Made by a program: the position numbers and the translations under genes | Assembly (NCBI GenBank): GCA_021769135.1 | Contig: JAETTM010000001.1 | Location: 76,366 to 140,365 of the forward strand | Direction of reading: 5' to 3' | DNA from: Lachnospiraceae bacterium | GTDB lineage: Bacteria; Bacillota; Clostridia; Lachnospirales; Lachnospiraceae | DNA length: 64,000 bases | Shown: piece after piece, positions 44,583 to 53,393 of the stretch | Numbering within the stretch: position 1 is the first letter of the stretch | Layout: every line of letters begins with the position of its first letter | The notes under the pieces: generated by a model | The model's input: only the letters and a program-made list of their open reading frames with translations | What the model was told of the DNA's origin: nothing | The model's database searches: none

Positions 44583-46334
44583 CTATCCGGAAGCTTTCAT
44601 GCGTTCCACCACCGACTGGACATATTCGTTCCCTACATACTGCCCCATCATCTGATAAATAAAACCCCTCCTCTGTTTCAAAAAGGTACGCGTATCCTCA
44701 ATATTCGCTATGCCTTCATCCCGCAGTTCTATTGCGATGAACCTTACATTGTTGCTGCAAATGGGTTCTATCATATTTTCCAGATAGGCATCTACAAATT
44801 GGTCTATCTTCTCATCCGCATATATTTCTTCCGCTATATAAACCATCCGCTCCACAAAACGCTCCCTGAACTTCGGGCTTCGGAATAAAGAAGCAAATAC
44901 GCTGTCTACTGACATCACATTGGTCAGCGTATCCACCTCCAATTGGCTTGTAGCCAGGCTTCCCGAGTTCACGTCAAACAGCATCCAGCGCCAGCGGCCA
45001 TCTCCATACTCGTTATCAGGAATCACATTCCTGGTCCTCCATGCCCCCTCGTTCTTCACCGGCCAGTCGCCGTACCTTCCGATAAAAATCTGCGACGCAT
45101 AATAATCAATATAGCTGTCCATATCAATCAAACTCTCCGCTTTCCCGTAATTTTCTTCCACTGCCATATCATTTTCCGATATAAAAGCCCTCATTTCCCG
45201 ATATAATTCGATTTCCTCTTCCATCCCCTCTTCCAGCACCTCTTCTTTTACGAAGATGACTTCTTCCTGAGGCACGCCATAATGGTCGGAAATAAAATCC
45301 GCATTGTAGCTTTCCGTTATGTAATACATCCCCCAGTATTCGCCGTCCAAAAACAGCATCGCCGGGCGAAACTGCATAGTGCCGAAATCCAGCTCCGCCT
45401 CCAAAGTGTGCGCTAAATAGTCTTTTATTTTATAAGCCGAGTCATCGGCCCCTGAAAATATCACAAACTTGTGGGAATTTCCCCCGATTCCAAAAATATC
45501 CTCCGAAAATTCTTCGCTCCCCGAATATTCCCTGCGGGCATACACGCTTAAGCTCTTCGGATTTTTCCCCCGGCTTCCCCGTCCCTGTATCCTGATTCCG
45601 CACTCATCGGACAGAACTTTCCGGCGCTCCGTGTTAAAAATCTCCACATGGGCCGGCCGTTCAGATTCCTTGCCCCTGATTCTGTAGTTCGCATCCCACC
45701 ACCACCAGGTTCCCCTGTGGGGGGTATTTTCATCGGGCAATAATTGTATGTACTCGTCAAAAACCTTTCCTGTCACATAAATGCCTGTCTCATAATCGAA
45801 CAAGTTCTTCGGGTCGGTAATGAGGGAAACCATCCACATATCCTTATACAACGTTTTCTCCCCAAAACCGATAAAATAAGAGCCTGTAATGGAGTCCACG
45901 CAGTTCCCGCTCCTGTCAAAAGCCGCCGCCCTTACAATATTGCACTTGTCCACAGGGCTGGCCGGCACGATATATCCTGGGAATTCAGACGAATATTCTT
46001 CCACCAGTTCCTGATAAAACCCCGCCGATGTATCTGTCCGCTCCGCATGCACATTGCTTTGAAAAGATGCGTCTTTCAAATAAAACTCCCCTTCATAGGG
46101 GATGGAATTCCGGGTAGGCTCCGTTCCGTCCAGGGTATAATAAATGCTATACCTATCCGCACCTTGTATCTCCAAATAAATGGGTTCTTCATAGTATCCC
46201 GGCTCTAAAGAAAATGCCAATTCCTCATTCGAATCAAAACGTGGGATTAACAGAAGTATCAACAATAAAAGAAGAGAAAGAAAAATATATTTGTACTTTC
46301 CTGATTTTTTTATCTTAAATAATCCATTGTCCAA
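44583..46334 (-). CDS. CotH kinase family membrane protein
   Basis: 583 residues, TTG start with GAGGTGA five bases before. A membrane anchor at about 14-32 (YIFLSLLLLLILLLIPRF), then a chitobiase-like beta domain (YSIYYTLDGTEPTRNSIPYE) and the CotH kinase-like domain: RIQGRGSRGKNPKSLSVYAR, SAYKIKDYLAHTLEAEL, GMYYITESYN, WMLFDVNSGS. CotH proteins phosphorylate spore-coat proteins in Bacillus. The extracellular orientation suggests a surface role. It heads the operon with VTC and DUF4956. Confidence 0.88.
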   Translation of the reverse strand: MDNGLFKIKKSGKYKYIFLSLLLLLILLLIPRFDSNEELAFSLEPGYYEEPIYLEIQGADRYSIYYTLDGTEPTRNSIPYEGEFYLKDASFQSNVHAERTDTSAGFYQELVEEYSSEFPGYIVPASPVDKCNIVRAAAFDRSGNCVDSITGSYFIGFGEKTLYKDMWMVSLITDPKNLFDYETGIYVTGKVFDEYIQLLPDENTPHRGTWWWWDANYRIRGKESERPAHVEIFNTERRKVLSDECGIRIQGRGSRGKNPKSLSVYARREYSGSEEFSEDIFGIGGNSHKFVIFSGADDSAYKIKDYLAHTLEAELDFGTMQFRPAMLFLDGEYWGMYYITESYNADFISDHYGVPQEEVIFVKEEVLEEGMEEEIELYREMRAFISENDMAVEENYGKAESLIDMDSYIDYYASQIFIGRYGDWPVKNEGAWRTRNVIPDNEYGDGRWRWMLFDVNSGSLATSQLEVDTLTNVMSVDSVFASLFRSPKFRERFVERMVYIAEEIYADEKIDQFVDAYLENMIEPICSNNVRFIAIELRDEGIANIEDTRTFLKQRRGFIYQMMGQYVGNEYVQSVVERMKASG

Positions 46335-46384
46335 TGAATCACCTCATATGTATATTATAAAGCATGGCAAAAATCGCATAATTG

Positions 46385-46428
46385 TCCGGTTTGGCCCGTT
46401 CACTTGCATCGCGGGCCATATGCCGGAT
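46385..46428 (-). promoter_or_regulatory. Structured leader of the cotH operon
   Basis: Minus strand: TCCGG, then TGGCCCG pairing with CGGGCCA, then CCGGA closing outside with small internal loops. It starts about six bases after the predicted transcription start and ends about 50 bases before the TTG. No T-run follows, so it is not a simple terminator. Confidence 0.5.
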
Positions 46429-46440
46429 ACTACGTTGTCA

Positions 46441-46469
46441 ATTATACGTTTTATATGATGAGGTGTCAA
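46441..46469 (-). promoter_or_regulatory. Consensus sigma-A promoter of the cotH-VTC-DUF4956 operon
   Basis: TTGACA (46464-46469), 17 bases, TATAAT (46441-46446) on the minus strand: both boxes match consensus exactly. A palindrome with 10-base arms (CCACGGAAAT/ATTTCCATGG) lies about 15-40 bases upstream of the -35 box and may be an operator. Confidence 0.8.
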
Positions 46470-46542
46470 TCGTTCAATGTTGATTACCATGGAAATTGAT
46501 TTCCGTGGTTAATTACAGGGAAAGATTGCAGCAATCCGTTCC

Positions 46543-47478
46543 TTATTTTTCCACAAGCCACAGCAGCGCTGCCCCGATAATTCCGCTGTTTTCCTCCAGC
46601 CGGGAAATAGAAAGCTCCGGTCTCTGCCGGGAATGCACCCTGGCTTTTATCCCTTTGCCCAGTTCTTCCCCGTAGGGGCCAAAACCTTTGGTTATTCCGC
46701 CCCCCAGGACAATCACATCGGGCGAAAAAATATATACCATTTGATTCAGCCCCCGTAGCAGGCAGTCAAAAAAGAACTGAAGGCATTCCTTTGCCTCTTT
46801 TCTCCCCTCCCTTGCCAGCCGGAACAACTGAATATTGTCAATATCAGGGGCCACCATTTCCCTGGCCATTTTTTCCAGGGCCGTGGCCGAACATGTATTT
46901 TCCATACAGCCAAATATGGGGCAATAGCATCCTTTTTGATCCAAAGACTCTACCCACTCGCCTTTTCCCCGCACCATAATATGGCCTGCAAGGTGGGTGA
47001 CCGCCTCCTTCTCCACGAATTTCCCATCCACAGTCAGGCAGACTCCCACGCCCGTTCCAAGGGTAATGCTTAAAACACGGCTGTATTCCTTTCCTGCCCC
47101 TATCCTGCTTTCCGCCAAAGCAATGGCGCGTAAATCGTTATCCACTGCACAGGATATTCCAAGCCTCTTTTCCACTTCATCCCCAAGGGCTACCCCGTCA
47201 AGGCATGGGATATATCCCCAAGTGCTGTCCACTATTCCACCCGGTTCAAAAACATAACTTCCTATTCCAATGCCAATTCCCGCCAGTTCTTCCCGGGAAA
47301 CGGAACATTTCCGGCATACCCGCTCCACTGCCCCTAGAAACTGCTCCATAAAAATATCACGGTCATACTTTTCCGTAGGAAATACTTCCAGCCCCGCCAC
47401 TTCCAGCGTCTCTTTGTCTACCAGGCCAATTTTCGTTCTGGTGCCGCCAATATCCGCTCCTGCCAGCCATCTGTTCAA
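46543..47478 (-). CDS. ROK family sugar kinase
   Basis: 311 residues. ATP site LAGADIGGTRTKIGLVD at the start, sugar-binding CAVDNDLRAIALAE, ATP loop TLGTGVGVCLTVDG, and the ROK zinc motif in HIMVRGKGEWVESLDQKGCY followed by CPIFGCMENTCS, which keeps three cysteines. The TTG start overlaps the RpiR TGA (TTGA) and follows GGAGGTG. Next to RpiR and SIS genes, it probably phosphorylates an amino sugar or glucose-type sugar. Specific substrate is not readable. Confidence 0.9.
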   Translation of the reverse strand: MNRWLAGADIGGTRTKIGLVDKETLEVAGLEVFPTEKYDRDIFMEQFLGAVERVCRKCSVSREELAGIGIGIGSYVFEPGGIVDSTWGYIPCLDGVALGDEVEKRLGISCAVDNDLRAIALAESRIGAGKEYSRVLSITLGTGVGVCLTVDGKFVEKEAVTHLAGHIMVRGKGEWVESLDQKGCYCPIFGCMENTCSATALEKMAREMVAPDIDNIQLFRLAREGRKEAKECLQFFFDCLLRGLNQMVYIFSPDVIVLGGGITKGFGPYGEELGKGIKARVHSRQRPELSISRLEENSGIIGAALLWLVEK

Positions 47479-48371
47479 TCCTTTTCACCTCCGTTCCGGG
47501 ATTTTTGCCCGAAAAACATAGGCACTATCGTGGAATTCTGTTTCTCAATCATTGGAGCATAAAGCTTGTAATTCCTTTGAATCAGCCCCAGATAAAGCAT
47601 GTCCACAATGGTCAGTTGTGATAGGCGGGATACCATCGTCTCGCTTTGCAGGATTTTTTCATAGCTGGCAGTCAAAAGCTTTATATCCGCCAGTTTGGCC
47701 GCGCTGCTAGCTTCATAATTGGTAATGCATATAACCTTTGCTCCCTGGTTTTTGGCCAGCCGGAGCACTTCCACCGTTTGCTGCGTTTCCCCGGAATGGG
47801 AAATGCCAATCGCCACATCCCCCGGATGCATGGAAACCGCATAGGAAACCTGTACATGGGGGTCGCTGGATGCCTGGACGAATTTACCCAAGCGCATAAA
47901 CTTATTTGCCACGTCCTTCCCCACATAGGCAGAGCCCCCTGCGCCGAATACGCAGATATTCTGCGTCTTTTCCAAGGCTTCCACTGCCTTTGTATACTCT
48001 TTTAAATCAAAAATCCCTTTCAGATTATTAAATGCACAAATTGCGCGGTTAATGACAATGGAGGGAACATCCTCAAAAGAGGTATTTTCATCCACGCTCA
48101 AATCTGCAATGCCTTCTGCAGAATCGCTTTTCCGGGATGCGGCCATAGCAATGTGCATATCCCGATATCCGCTGAATCCAAGCGCTTTTGCAAAACGCAC
48201 AAACGTAGCCTCGCTCACATTTGCCGCTTCCGATGCTGCCGCCAGGTTACTATAAATAAATGATTCCGTATCGGTCAATATATAGTCCGCCACCCTTCTT
48301 TCCGATGGCTTCAGGCCGGGATACACCGACTTGATTTTCAAAATAACAGGCGAATCCGAATTATAATCCAT
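47475..48371 (-). CDS. MurR/RpiR family transcriptional regulator
   Basis: 298 residues with an N-terminal helix-turn-helix (PSERRVADYILTDTESFIYS, AAASEAANVSEATFVRFAKA) and a C-terminal SIS sugar-phosphate binding domain (CVFGAGGSAYVGKDVANKFM, DVAIGISHSGETQQTVEVLR). It should sense a phosphosugar of the surrounding pathway and control this cluster. A degraded copy of its middle is found at 42607-42846. Confidence 0.92.
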   Translation of the reverse strand: MDYNSDSPVILKIKSVYPGLKPSERRVADYILTDTESFIYSNLAAASEAANVSEATFVRFAKALGFSGYRDMHIAMAASRKSDSAEGIADLSVDENTSFEDVPSIVINRAICAFNNLKGIFDLKEYTKAVEALEKTQNICVFGAGGSAYVGKDVANKFMRLGKFVQASSDPHVQVSYAVSMHPGDVAIGISHSGETQQTVEVLRLAKNQGAKVICITNYEASSAAKLADIKLLTASYEKILQSETMVSRLSQLTIVDMLYLGLIQRNYKLYAPMIEKQNSTIVPMFFGQKSRNGGEKD

Positions 48372-48392
48372 AGTCTGCTTCCTCCAATGTCA

Positions 48393-48421
48393 ATATTACA
48401 CAATAATTTTTATCCCGTCAA
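48393..48421 (-). promoter_or_regulatory. Sigma-A promoter of rpiR-ROK
   Basis: TTGACG (48416-48421), 17 bases, TAATAT (48393-48398) on the minus strand, about 20 bases before the regulator start and just after the permease stop. Confidence 0.6.
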
Positions 48422-48433
48422 TTGTTAAGAACC

Positions 48434-49273
48434 CTACCCCTTAATCCCGCTAAATGTAACCCCTTCGATAAATTGTTTCTGGGTGAAAAAATAAATAATT
48501 GCAATGGGCAGCGAGAACAATACGCAGGCACACATCAAATATCCCCACTCCGTGCCATGGCCGCTCCGAAAATGGGTCAGGCCAATGGTAAGTGTATACA
48601 GCTCTTCCTTATTAAGGAAGATTAGCGGCCCCGTCAAATCCGACCAGTTGGCAAAAAAGGCGAACAAAGCCACCGAAAACAAGGCCGGTTTAATCAACGG
48701 AAGAATAATTCCCGTAAAAATCCTGAAGTGCCCGGCACCGTCCATAAATGCCGATTCCGTCAATTCTTTCGGAATGCCAATCATAAACTGGCGCAGCAAA
48801 AAAATATAGGAGGCCGCGCCGAAAAAATTAGGTACGATAAGGGGTAGAAAGGTTCCAATCCAGCCCAGCTTTTTAAAAAGCATATAGAGCGGAATCATTT
48901 GTGCCTGATACGGCAGCAGCATGGTGGAAAGCATAACGATAAAATATACCTGCCGCCCCTTCCACTTTAGTTTGGAAAGGGCGTAGGCCACTGTAGAGCA
49001 GGACATCACCAGCCCTATGGTGGAAAGCAGCGAGATGAACAACGTATTTCCCGCATACTTGAAAAATGGGATAAATGCCATCATCTCCATATAATTCTCA
49101 AAATGGAGCTGTTTCGGAAACAAAACCGGAGGATATTGAAAAATACTTTTCCTGTCTTTCAGCGAGCTGATTATCATCCAGTATACCGGAACTAGAAAAA
49201 TGAATACCAGAAACAATGCAATCAGGAATATGGCTATTTTTTTCACGCTTTTAATTTTTATCTTTATTTTCAT
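48434..49273 (-). CDS. Orphan carbohydrate ABC permease (MalG type)
   Basis: 279 residues from ATG 49273 (AAAGGAAAATA before it); the longer open frame is artefactual. Six membrane helices begin at IAIFLIALFLVFIFLVPVYW. EAA loop: ELTESAFMDGAGHFRIFTGI. The partner MalF-type permease is missing and the binding protein upstream is cut short, so the transporter is probably not functional unless it borrows partners such as those at 36251-38701. Confidence 0.9.
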   Translation of the reverse strand: MKIKIKIKSVKKIAIFLIALFLVFIFLVPVYWMIISSLKDRKSIFQYPPVLFPKQLHFENYMEMMAFIPFFKYAGNTLFISLLSTIGLVMSCSTVAYALSKLKWKGRQVYFIVMLSTMLLPYQAQMIPLYMLFKKLGWIGTFLPLIVPNFFGAASYIFLLRQFMIGIPKELTESAFMDGAGHFRIFTGIILPLIKPALFSVALFAFFANWSDLTGPLIFLNKEELYTLTIGLTHFRSGHGTEWGYLMCACVLFSLPIAIIYFFTQKQFIEGVTFSGIKG

Positions 49274-49292
49274 TATTTTCCTTTCTACCGGC

Positions 49293-49622
49293 TCACCCTG
49301 TCTCATCCGGCGGTGTTCCGCCCCCAATTGCCGTAAGGACAGTAGCGAAGTCCCTGACCTGCAACAGTTCCACTTCCACTCCCGTTTCCTTCTGGTAGTT
49401 TTCTGCAATGGTTTTTAAATATTCCTCTTCCTGAGCGCTCCACCAATGCCAGAAGACAATTTTTCCCCCTTCCGCCTTTACCGTTTCTCCTTCCGGGCTT
49501 TCTTCCTTTGTTCCTTCTTCCTCCCTGGTTTCCTGCATCGCTTCCTCTTTGCTGCCGCATCCTGCAAGCATGCTTCCTATCATTACAAAACATAATAACC
49601 ATCCAATTAATTTTCTTCCCAT
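49293..49622 (-). pseudogene. Truncated ABC sugar-binding lipoprotein
   Basis: About 109 residues from ATG 49622. Signal peptide with lipobox SMLAGC, a charged linker, then the first strands of a family 1 binding protein (GKIVFWHWWSAQEEEYLKTI) and an abrupt end after GGGTPPDETG. Intact proteins have about 430 residues. The stop lies 20 bases before the permease gene, so one deletion probably removed the rest of this gene and all of a MalF gene. Confidence 0.8.
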
Positions 49623-49771
49623 ACCTATCCTCATTTCTGCGCCGCTTTCTTATTCTTCGTTTCCATTCTTTTTTCTTTGCCGATGTTTCCTGGCCTTTCC
49701 AACCTTCCTTTGCTTCTCTGCACCCATGCCCCATAAGCAGTTTTGTGCCAAGCAGCGCCCAGGCACAAACT
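49623..49771 (-). repeat. Leader hairpin-pseudoknot element, copy 3
   Basis: Hairpin 1 arms at 49739-49749 and 49762-49771 (ten pairs, one bulged base) with loop GCGCTGC on the minus strand (49752-49758). The segment GCGGCGC (49639-49645) before the ribosome site of the truncated lipoprotein gene can pair with it over seven bases, one a G-U. The intervening about 90 bases are longer than in other copies. Confidence 0.65.
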
Positions 49772-49835
49772 ATAGGCCTAAAGTTTTCTCTCCAAACTCA
49801 TGCATCATCTTCCAACCGGATGCCGCTTATATTTC

Positions 49836-51830
49836 CTATACATCAAACAGCAGTTTCACTACCTCTGCCGCTTCCATCGTAAGCTCCACTTTCTTATCCT
49901 GGAAAAGAACGCCTTCTCTGTCATCCCATACTCTCATTTTTCCATGCAGCAGAGAATCATCCAGTTGAATTGACACATGATTTTGTGCTGGTCCGTGATT
50001 GATGAGAACCAGAAGTTTTTCTCCTGACTTCTTTTCAAACAATCCTGTCTCCAATTCCGCATTTGCATATATGCATGGGCGGAACAGCTTCTCCTCGAAT
50101 AAAATCTCATGGTACAGCTCAAACATCATATGGTTCCGATATTCCTGGTACTCCATCTCAAACAGGCCGCTGTGGAACTGCACTGTAAACAGCCATGTTT
50201 TACCCGCTCCATGGCTGCTTCTTAGCAGGGCCGGCGTGCCATTTTGGAAAGCCGCCACAATCTGAGCGTTTATCGGTTTCACTATCAAATATTCGCTGCT
50301 AATGCTTGTTCCTTTCTGACGATGGAATCCGTTCTCCATCGCAAACCGTTCATCCCTAATCTCTCCGGGTAATACCAGTTCATCCCCTTCTGCCAATGCG
50401 CCCAATCGGGTTTTCATTATTATCCTGTCCATGTTAAAATTCTTTTGCCTTGTCTGAACCTCTACGCCAAACAGCCGGTTAAAATATGGGCTCAAACCTC
50501 CCAGGCCGTCATAATCATGTACCAATATTCCTCCCTGCTCCACATATCCCATCAGATTTTCCCAGGTGGAAATACTCATCCCTTCGGAAACGCATGCAAC
50601 CACCATTTTATAACCGGACAGGGAAACATCCTTTTCATCCCAGATAAATTCCATGTCCATGCCGCACCCTTTCAGGAATAGCATCGCGGCCCGTATTTTC
50701 CGTTTCGCATCATATACCCGGTCATAATATCCCGCCGGTATAAGAATAGCCACTTTTGGCTTCCTGCGGGTATATTCCGTAATGTGGACATCCCGGACAA
50801 AATGCCCGAATTCCATCAGTTCTTTTCCGGAAGGCTTGATATTCCCCGCGTTATCCACAATGCCGAAAGAGGGTTCCGCAACCATCCCATTCAAGTCCAT
50901 GCCTGTCCAGATTTCTTTTGCGAAATCGTTATAACACCAAGGTAAAACCCCTGTGCTCCCATTGACTAAATTAGAATATAATGATACCCGGAAATAGCGC
51001 CCCAGCATATTTTTAGAAAACCATACCTCGCTGAAGCCGGGAGCCTCGCAGGTAAATACGGGCTTATTTTTCAGGCTGTTCATCTTCACATAGAAGCCCA
51101 GATAGGAATTGTTACGCGCCGTATCCAGCCCTTCCACCGAAGAATCATAGGGGTAACAGGTCACGGACATCACATCCAGAATTTCAGCGGAATCTTTCAG
51201 CGTATAGCCGTAGTTCTCCGTAGCGATTTCGCCGAATCCCAATGTTACCAAATGGTTGGTGTCTTCCTTCTTAAAGGCTTCATACATATGTCTTAGCCAA
51301 TGGTTAAATCTGGCAGTGTTGTAGGGCCATTGTTCATTCCCTATATGCCGCGCATAGAATTCCGGTTCATCGCATATATCCCAAAACAGAATTCCCTCTT
51401 CGTCTTTATAGCGGCGAGCAAACGTCCGCAAATGGTTCTCTGCCGCAAACAGCATATCCCCCTCAAAAATCGGGCGGCCCTGGCGGTATGGAATATTCGC
51501 GTCCTTTGTTGCAACTCCCACCAGCAGCCACGGCATCACATAAAATCCATGGCTTTTTGCCATAGAGAGAAAAGTAGAAAAGTTTTCAAATGCCCTTTCG
51601 TTAAACCGCTTTTCTTCCGGCTCGAAAAATCCCCAATAAATAGGAATGCGCAGGGCATTGAACCCCATCTTTTCCATCTGTTCCATATCCCGTTCGATAA
51701 CTTCCGGCCTGAAATCCTCCAAAAAATTGGTACATACATAGCTGGCCACATAATTAATTCCCACAACATAAAGGGGATTCCCATCCTTGCCTACAATCCA
51801 TCCATTTTCATTAAAGTGTATAAATCCCAT
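49836..51830 (-). CDS. GH5-like (clan GH-A) glycoside hydrolase
   Basis: 664 residues from ATG 51830 with GAGGG before it. An (alpha/beta)8 barrel fills the first about 330 residues: YVVGINYVASYV, MGFNALRIPIYWGFFEPEEK, the acid/base glutamate in WDICDEPEFYAR and the nucleophile in VFTCEAPGFSEVW. After this come a glutamine amidotransferase-like region (KVAILIPAGYYDRVYDAKRK) and a beta-sandwich end, as in beta-galactosidase/mannanase relatives. There is no signal peptide, so it acts in the cytoplasm on imported glycans. Confidence 0.82.
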   Translation of the reverse strand: MGFIHFNENGWIVGKDGNPLYVVGINYVASYVCTNFLEDFRPEVIERDMEQMEKMGFNALRIPIYWGFFEPEEKRFNERAFENFSTFLSMAKSHGFYVMPWLLVGVATKDANIPYRQGRPIFEGDMLFAAENHLRTFARRYKDEEGILFWDICDEPEFYARHIGNEQWPYNTARFNHWLRHMYEAFKKEDTNHLVTLGFGEIATENYGYTLKDSAEILDVMSVTCYPYDSSVEGLDTARNNSYLGFYVKMNSLKNKPVFTCEAPGFSEVWFSKNMLGRYFRVSLYSNLVNGSTGVLPWCYNDFAKEIWTGMDLNGMVAEPSFGIVDNAGNIKPSGKELMEFGHFVRDVHITEYTRRKPKVAILIPAGYYDRVYDAKRKIRAAMLFLKGCGMDMEFIWDEKDVSLSGYKMVVACVSEGMSISTWENLMGYVEQGGILVHDYDGLGGLSPYFNRLFGVEVQTRQKNFNMDRIIMKTRLGALAEGDELVLPGEIRDERFAMENGFHRQKGTSISSEYLIVKPINAQIVAAFQNGTPALLRSSHGAGKTWLFTVQFHSGLFEMEYQEYRNHMMFELYHEILFEEKLFRPCIYANAELETGLFEKKSGEKLLVLINHGPAQNHVSIQLDDSLLHGKMRVWDDREGVLFQDKKVELTMEAAEVVKLLFDV

Positions 51831-51860
51831 TCTTTTGCCCTCTTTTCTCTTTATATAATA

Positions 51861-51889
51861 GTCACATCTACACATTCGTATGGCACTGT
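51861..51889 (-). repeat. Leader element family B, copy 2
   Basis: Bases 51861-51883 repeat 44511-44533 with one mismatch, in the same orientation, between the SIS gene stop and the GH5-like start. The hairpin loop contains TGCC, which can pair with GGCA inside the GAGGGCA ribosome site of the GH5-like gene. Confidence 0.5.
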
Positions 51890-51895
51890 TGCCTA

Positions 51896-52999
51896 TCAAT
51901 TGCCCATTCGTTTCACAACCCTTGCCAGACACCCTGCTGCCATGCCCCTGCTTTCACAAAGGCTGTTTATCCCTAGTTCCAACGGAATAATCTCCAACAA
52001 TGTAGCGGTGATAGGATCCTCATGTTCTACCACGCAGACCATTTGGTTTTCCTGCATTTCCACATCCACCCTGTTTGTGATAAGCATCACTTTTCCGCCA
52101 TATTTCAAAACATTTTCCCGGACGCAATCGCATTTGGAGCTAAAATGCCGGTCAAAGTCATATACCACAACGCCAAATTTTTCACCGATTAACTCAATAG
52201 GCCCATGGATAAACTGGGCAGGGGTAAATCGTGAAGAATGAAACTTTCCCGCTTCCTCGGCCACAATCTCACTGTGGCTGGCCGTTGTATAAGAATATCC
52301 GGAGCCAACAAAAATAAGAAATTCTATGTCGCATATAAACTCAGCTATATCTTTCCCTATTTTTTTATTCCCAATCAGCCCTTCCATTTTATCCGCACAC
52401 TCCTCTAACCGGCGGCTTAGAGAGAGAAATTCCTCTTCGTTGTGTCCTAAAATCCGATGAGCCAGCAAAATCATCGCCGCCAGGCTGTTGGTATAGGACT
52501 TTGTGGAAGTGCGGTATTCCATTCCGGCATAAATCCCGCCGGTCACTGCCACGTTTTCACATAAATGGCTGTTGGAGTAATTGCTCACCCCAATGACCGG
52601 CACTTCCTTTGGCATCTTTTTTATCAATTCCAGCACTTCTGGGCTTTCTCCCGATTGGGATACCGCAATCACGATAATGTCATCCGAAAAAAACCGTTTC
52701 TCCATCTTCTGTAATTCATAAGATTCCACCACAGATGCCGGAATCCCCCTATCTCGGAGGAACTTCATCGCAATATAGCAGACAAACAATGAGCTTCCCA
52801 TTCCAGTCAGGACAACATGGAGATTTTTCCTGGGCTTCACCAGCCTATCCAAAGCGCGCTGCAATTCCTCTTCCCCAAAGGCACGCTCCACAAACCTTCT
52901 AAGCGCATCCGGCTGTTCGCGTATTTCATCCATAAAGGAAATCTGGATTTTCTCCCCTGCCACCTCATTTGTTACCTTTTGCCTTTCTTTTAATGTCAT
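51896..52999 (-). CDS. Double-SIS-domain sugar-phosphate isomerase/deaminase
   Basis: 367 residues with two SIS domains, like the isomerase half of GlmS and FrlB/AgaS proteins: VVLTGMGSSLFVCYIAMKFL, IAVSQSGESPEVLELIKKMP in the first, FLIFVGSGYSYTTASHSEIV and FTPAQFIHGPIELIGEKFGV in the second. It probably deaminates or isomerises an amino- or glycated sugar phosphate made by the ROK kinase. It is first in the cluster running to 46543 and has a leader with repeat copy 4. Confidence 0.87.
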   Translation of the reverse strand: MTLKERQKVTNEVAGEKIQISFMDEIREQPDALRRFVERAFGEEELQRALDRLVKPRKNLHVVLTGMGSSLFVCYIAMKFLRDRGIPASVVESYELQKMEKRFFSDDIIVIAVSQSGESPEVLELIKKMPKEVPVIGVSNYSNSHLCENVAVTGGIYAGMEYRTSTKSYTNSLAAMILLAHRILGHNEEEFLSLSRRLEECADKMEGLIGNKKIGKDIAEFICDIEFLIFVGSGYSYTTASHSEIVAEEAGKFHSSRFTPAQFIHGPIELIGEKFGVVVYDFDRHFSSKCDCVRENVLKYGGKVMLITNRVDVEMQENQMVCVVEHEDPITATLLEIIPLELGINSLCESRGMAAGCLARVVKRMGN

Positions 53000-53088
53000 G
53001 TTTTCCTCGTTTCTGCGCGGCTTTTGCGTTTTTCAAGGTTCACACCTCTGTCCTGCCAAGCTTGCGGATACCGCGCAAACACAAGCTT
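53000..53088 (-). repeat. Leader hairpin-pseudoknot element, copy 4
   Basis: Hairpin 1 arms 53058-53066 and 53080-53088 (nine pairs; relative to copy 2 one T-A pair has become C-G). Loop TGCGCGG pairs with CCGCGCA inside 53014-53021, directly before the CGAGG ribosome site of the SIS gene. The middle hairpin here is AGGT-GTGA-ACCT. Confidence 0.72.
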
Positions 53089-53191
53089 GCGGCAAATCGC
53101 TCTCATCTTCCTCCTTTTCTCTATTTTGATACAATTGTATTAAAATTTCTTGTCTTTAATATATGTAGGAAATTTTCCTTAATATTTATTA

Positions 53192-53220
53192 ATTATAAAA
53201 TTAAGTTTCATTTTTTTCAA
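53192..53220 (-). promoter_or_regulatory. Sigma-A promoter of the SIS/GH5 cluster
   Basis: TTGAAA (53215-53220), 17 bases, TATAAT (53192-53197) on the minus strand. The predicted leader is about 185 bases, long enough to contain the whole repeat element at 53000-53088. Confidence 0.7.
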
Positions 53221-53289
53221 GACTCAATAATTACTATATTTCACTTTTAATAATTGTGCATTTTTGCTTAAAAGACTGCTCTTAAATAC

Positions 53290-53328
53290 ACAAAAAAAGA
53301 CACATGGAACAATATGTTTTCCACGTAT
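53290..53328 (-). terminator. Terminator after the O-acetylhomoserine sulfhydrylase gene
   Basis: Minus strand ACGTGGAA pairs with TTCCATGT around a short loop and is followed by GTCTTTTTTT. It separates this gene from the SIS promoter. Confidence 0.75.
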
Positions 53329-53393
53329 CCTTTCTTACTTATACTAATTTCAAATTGCTATCAATATACCATACTTGCAGGCAAAACGTCTCC

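Noticed and set aside
49303-49734. Basic 143-codon frame overlapping the truncated lipoprotein gene
   Set aside because: Out of frame with the clear lipobox-containing protein; arginine/lysine-rich product typical of a frame shadow.
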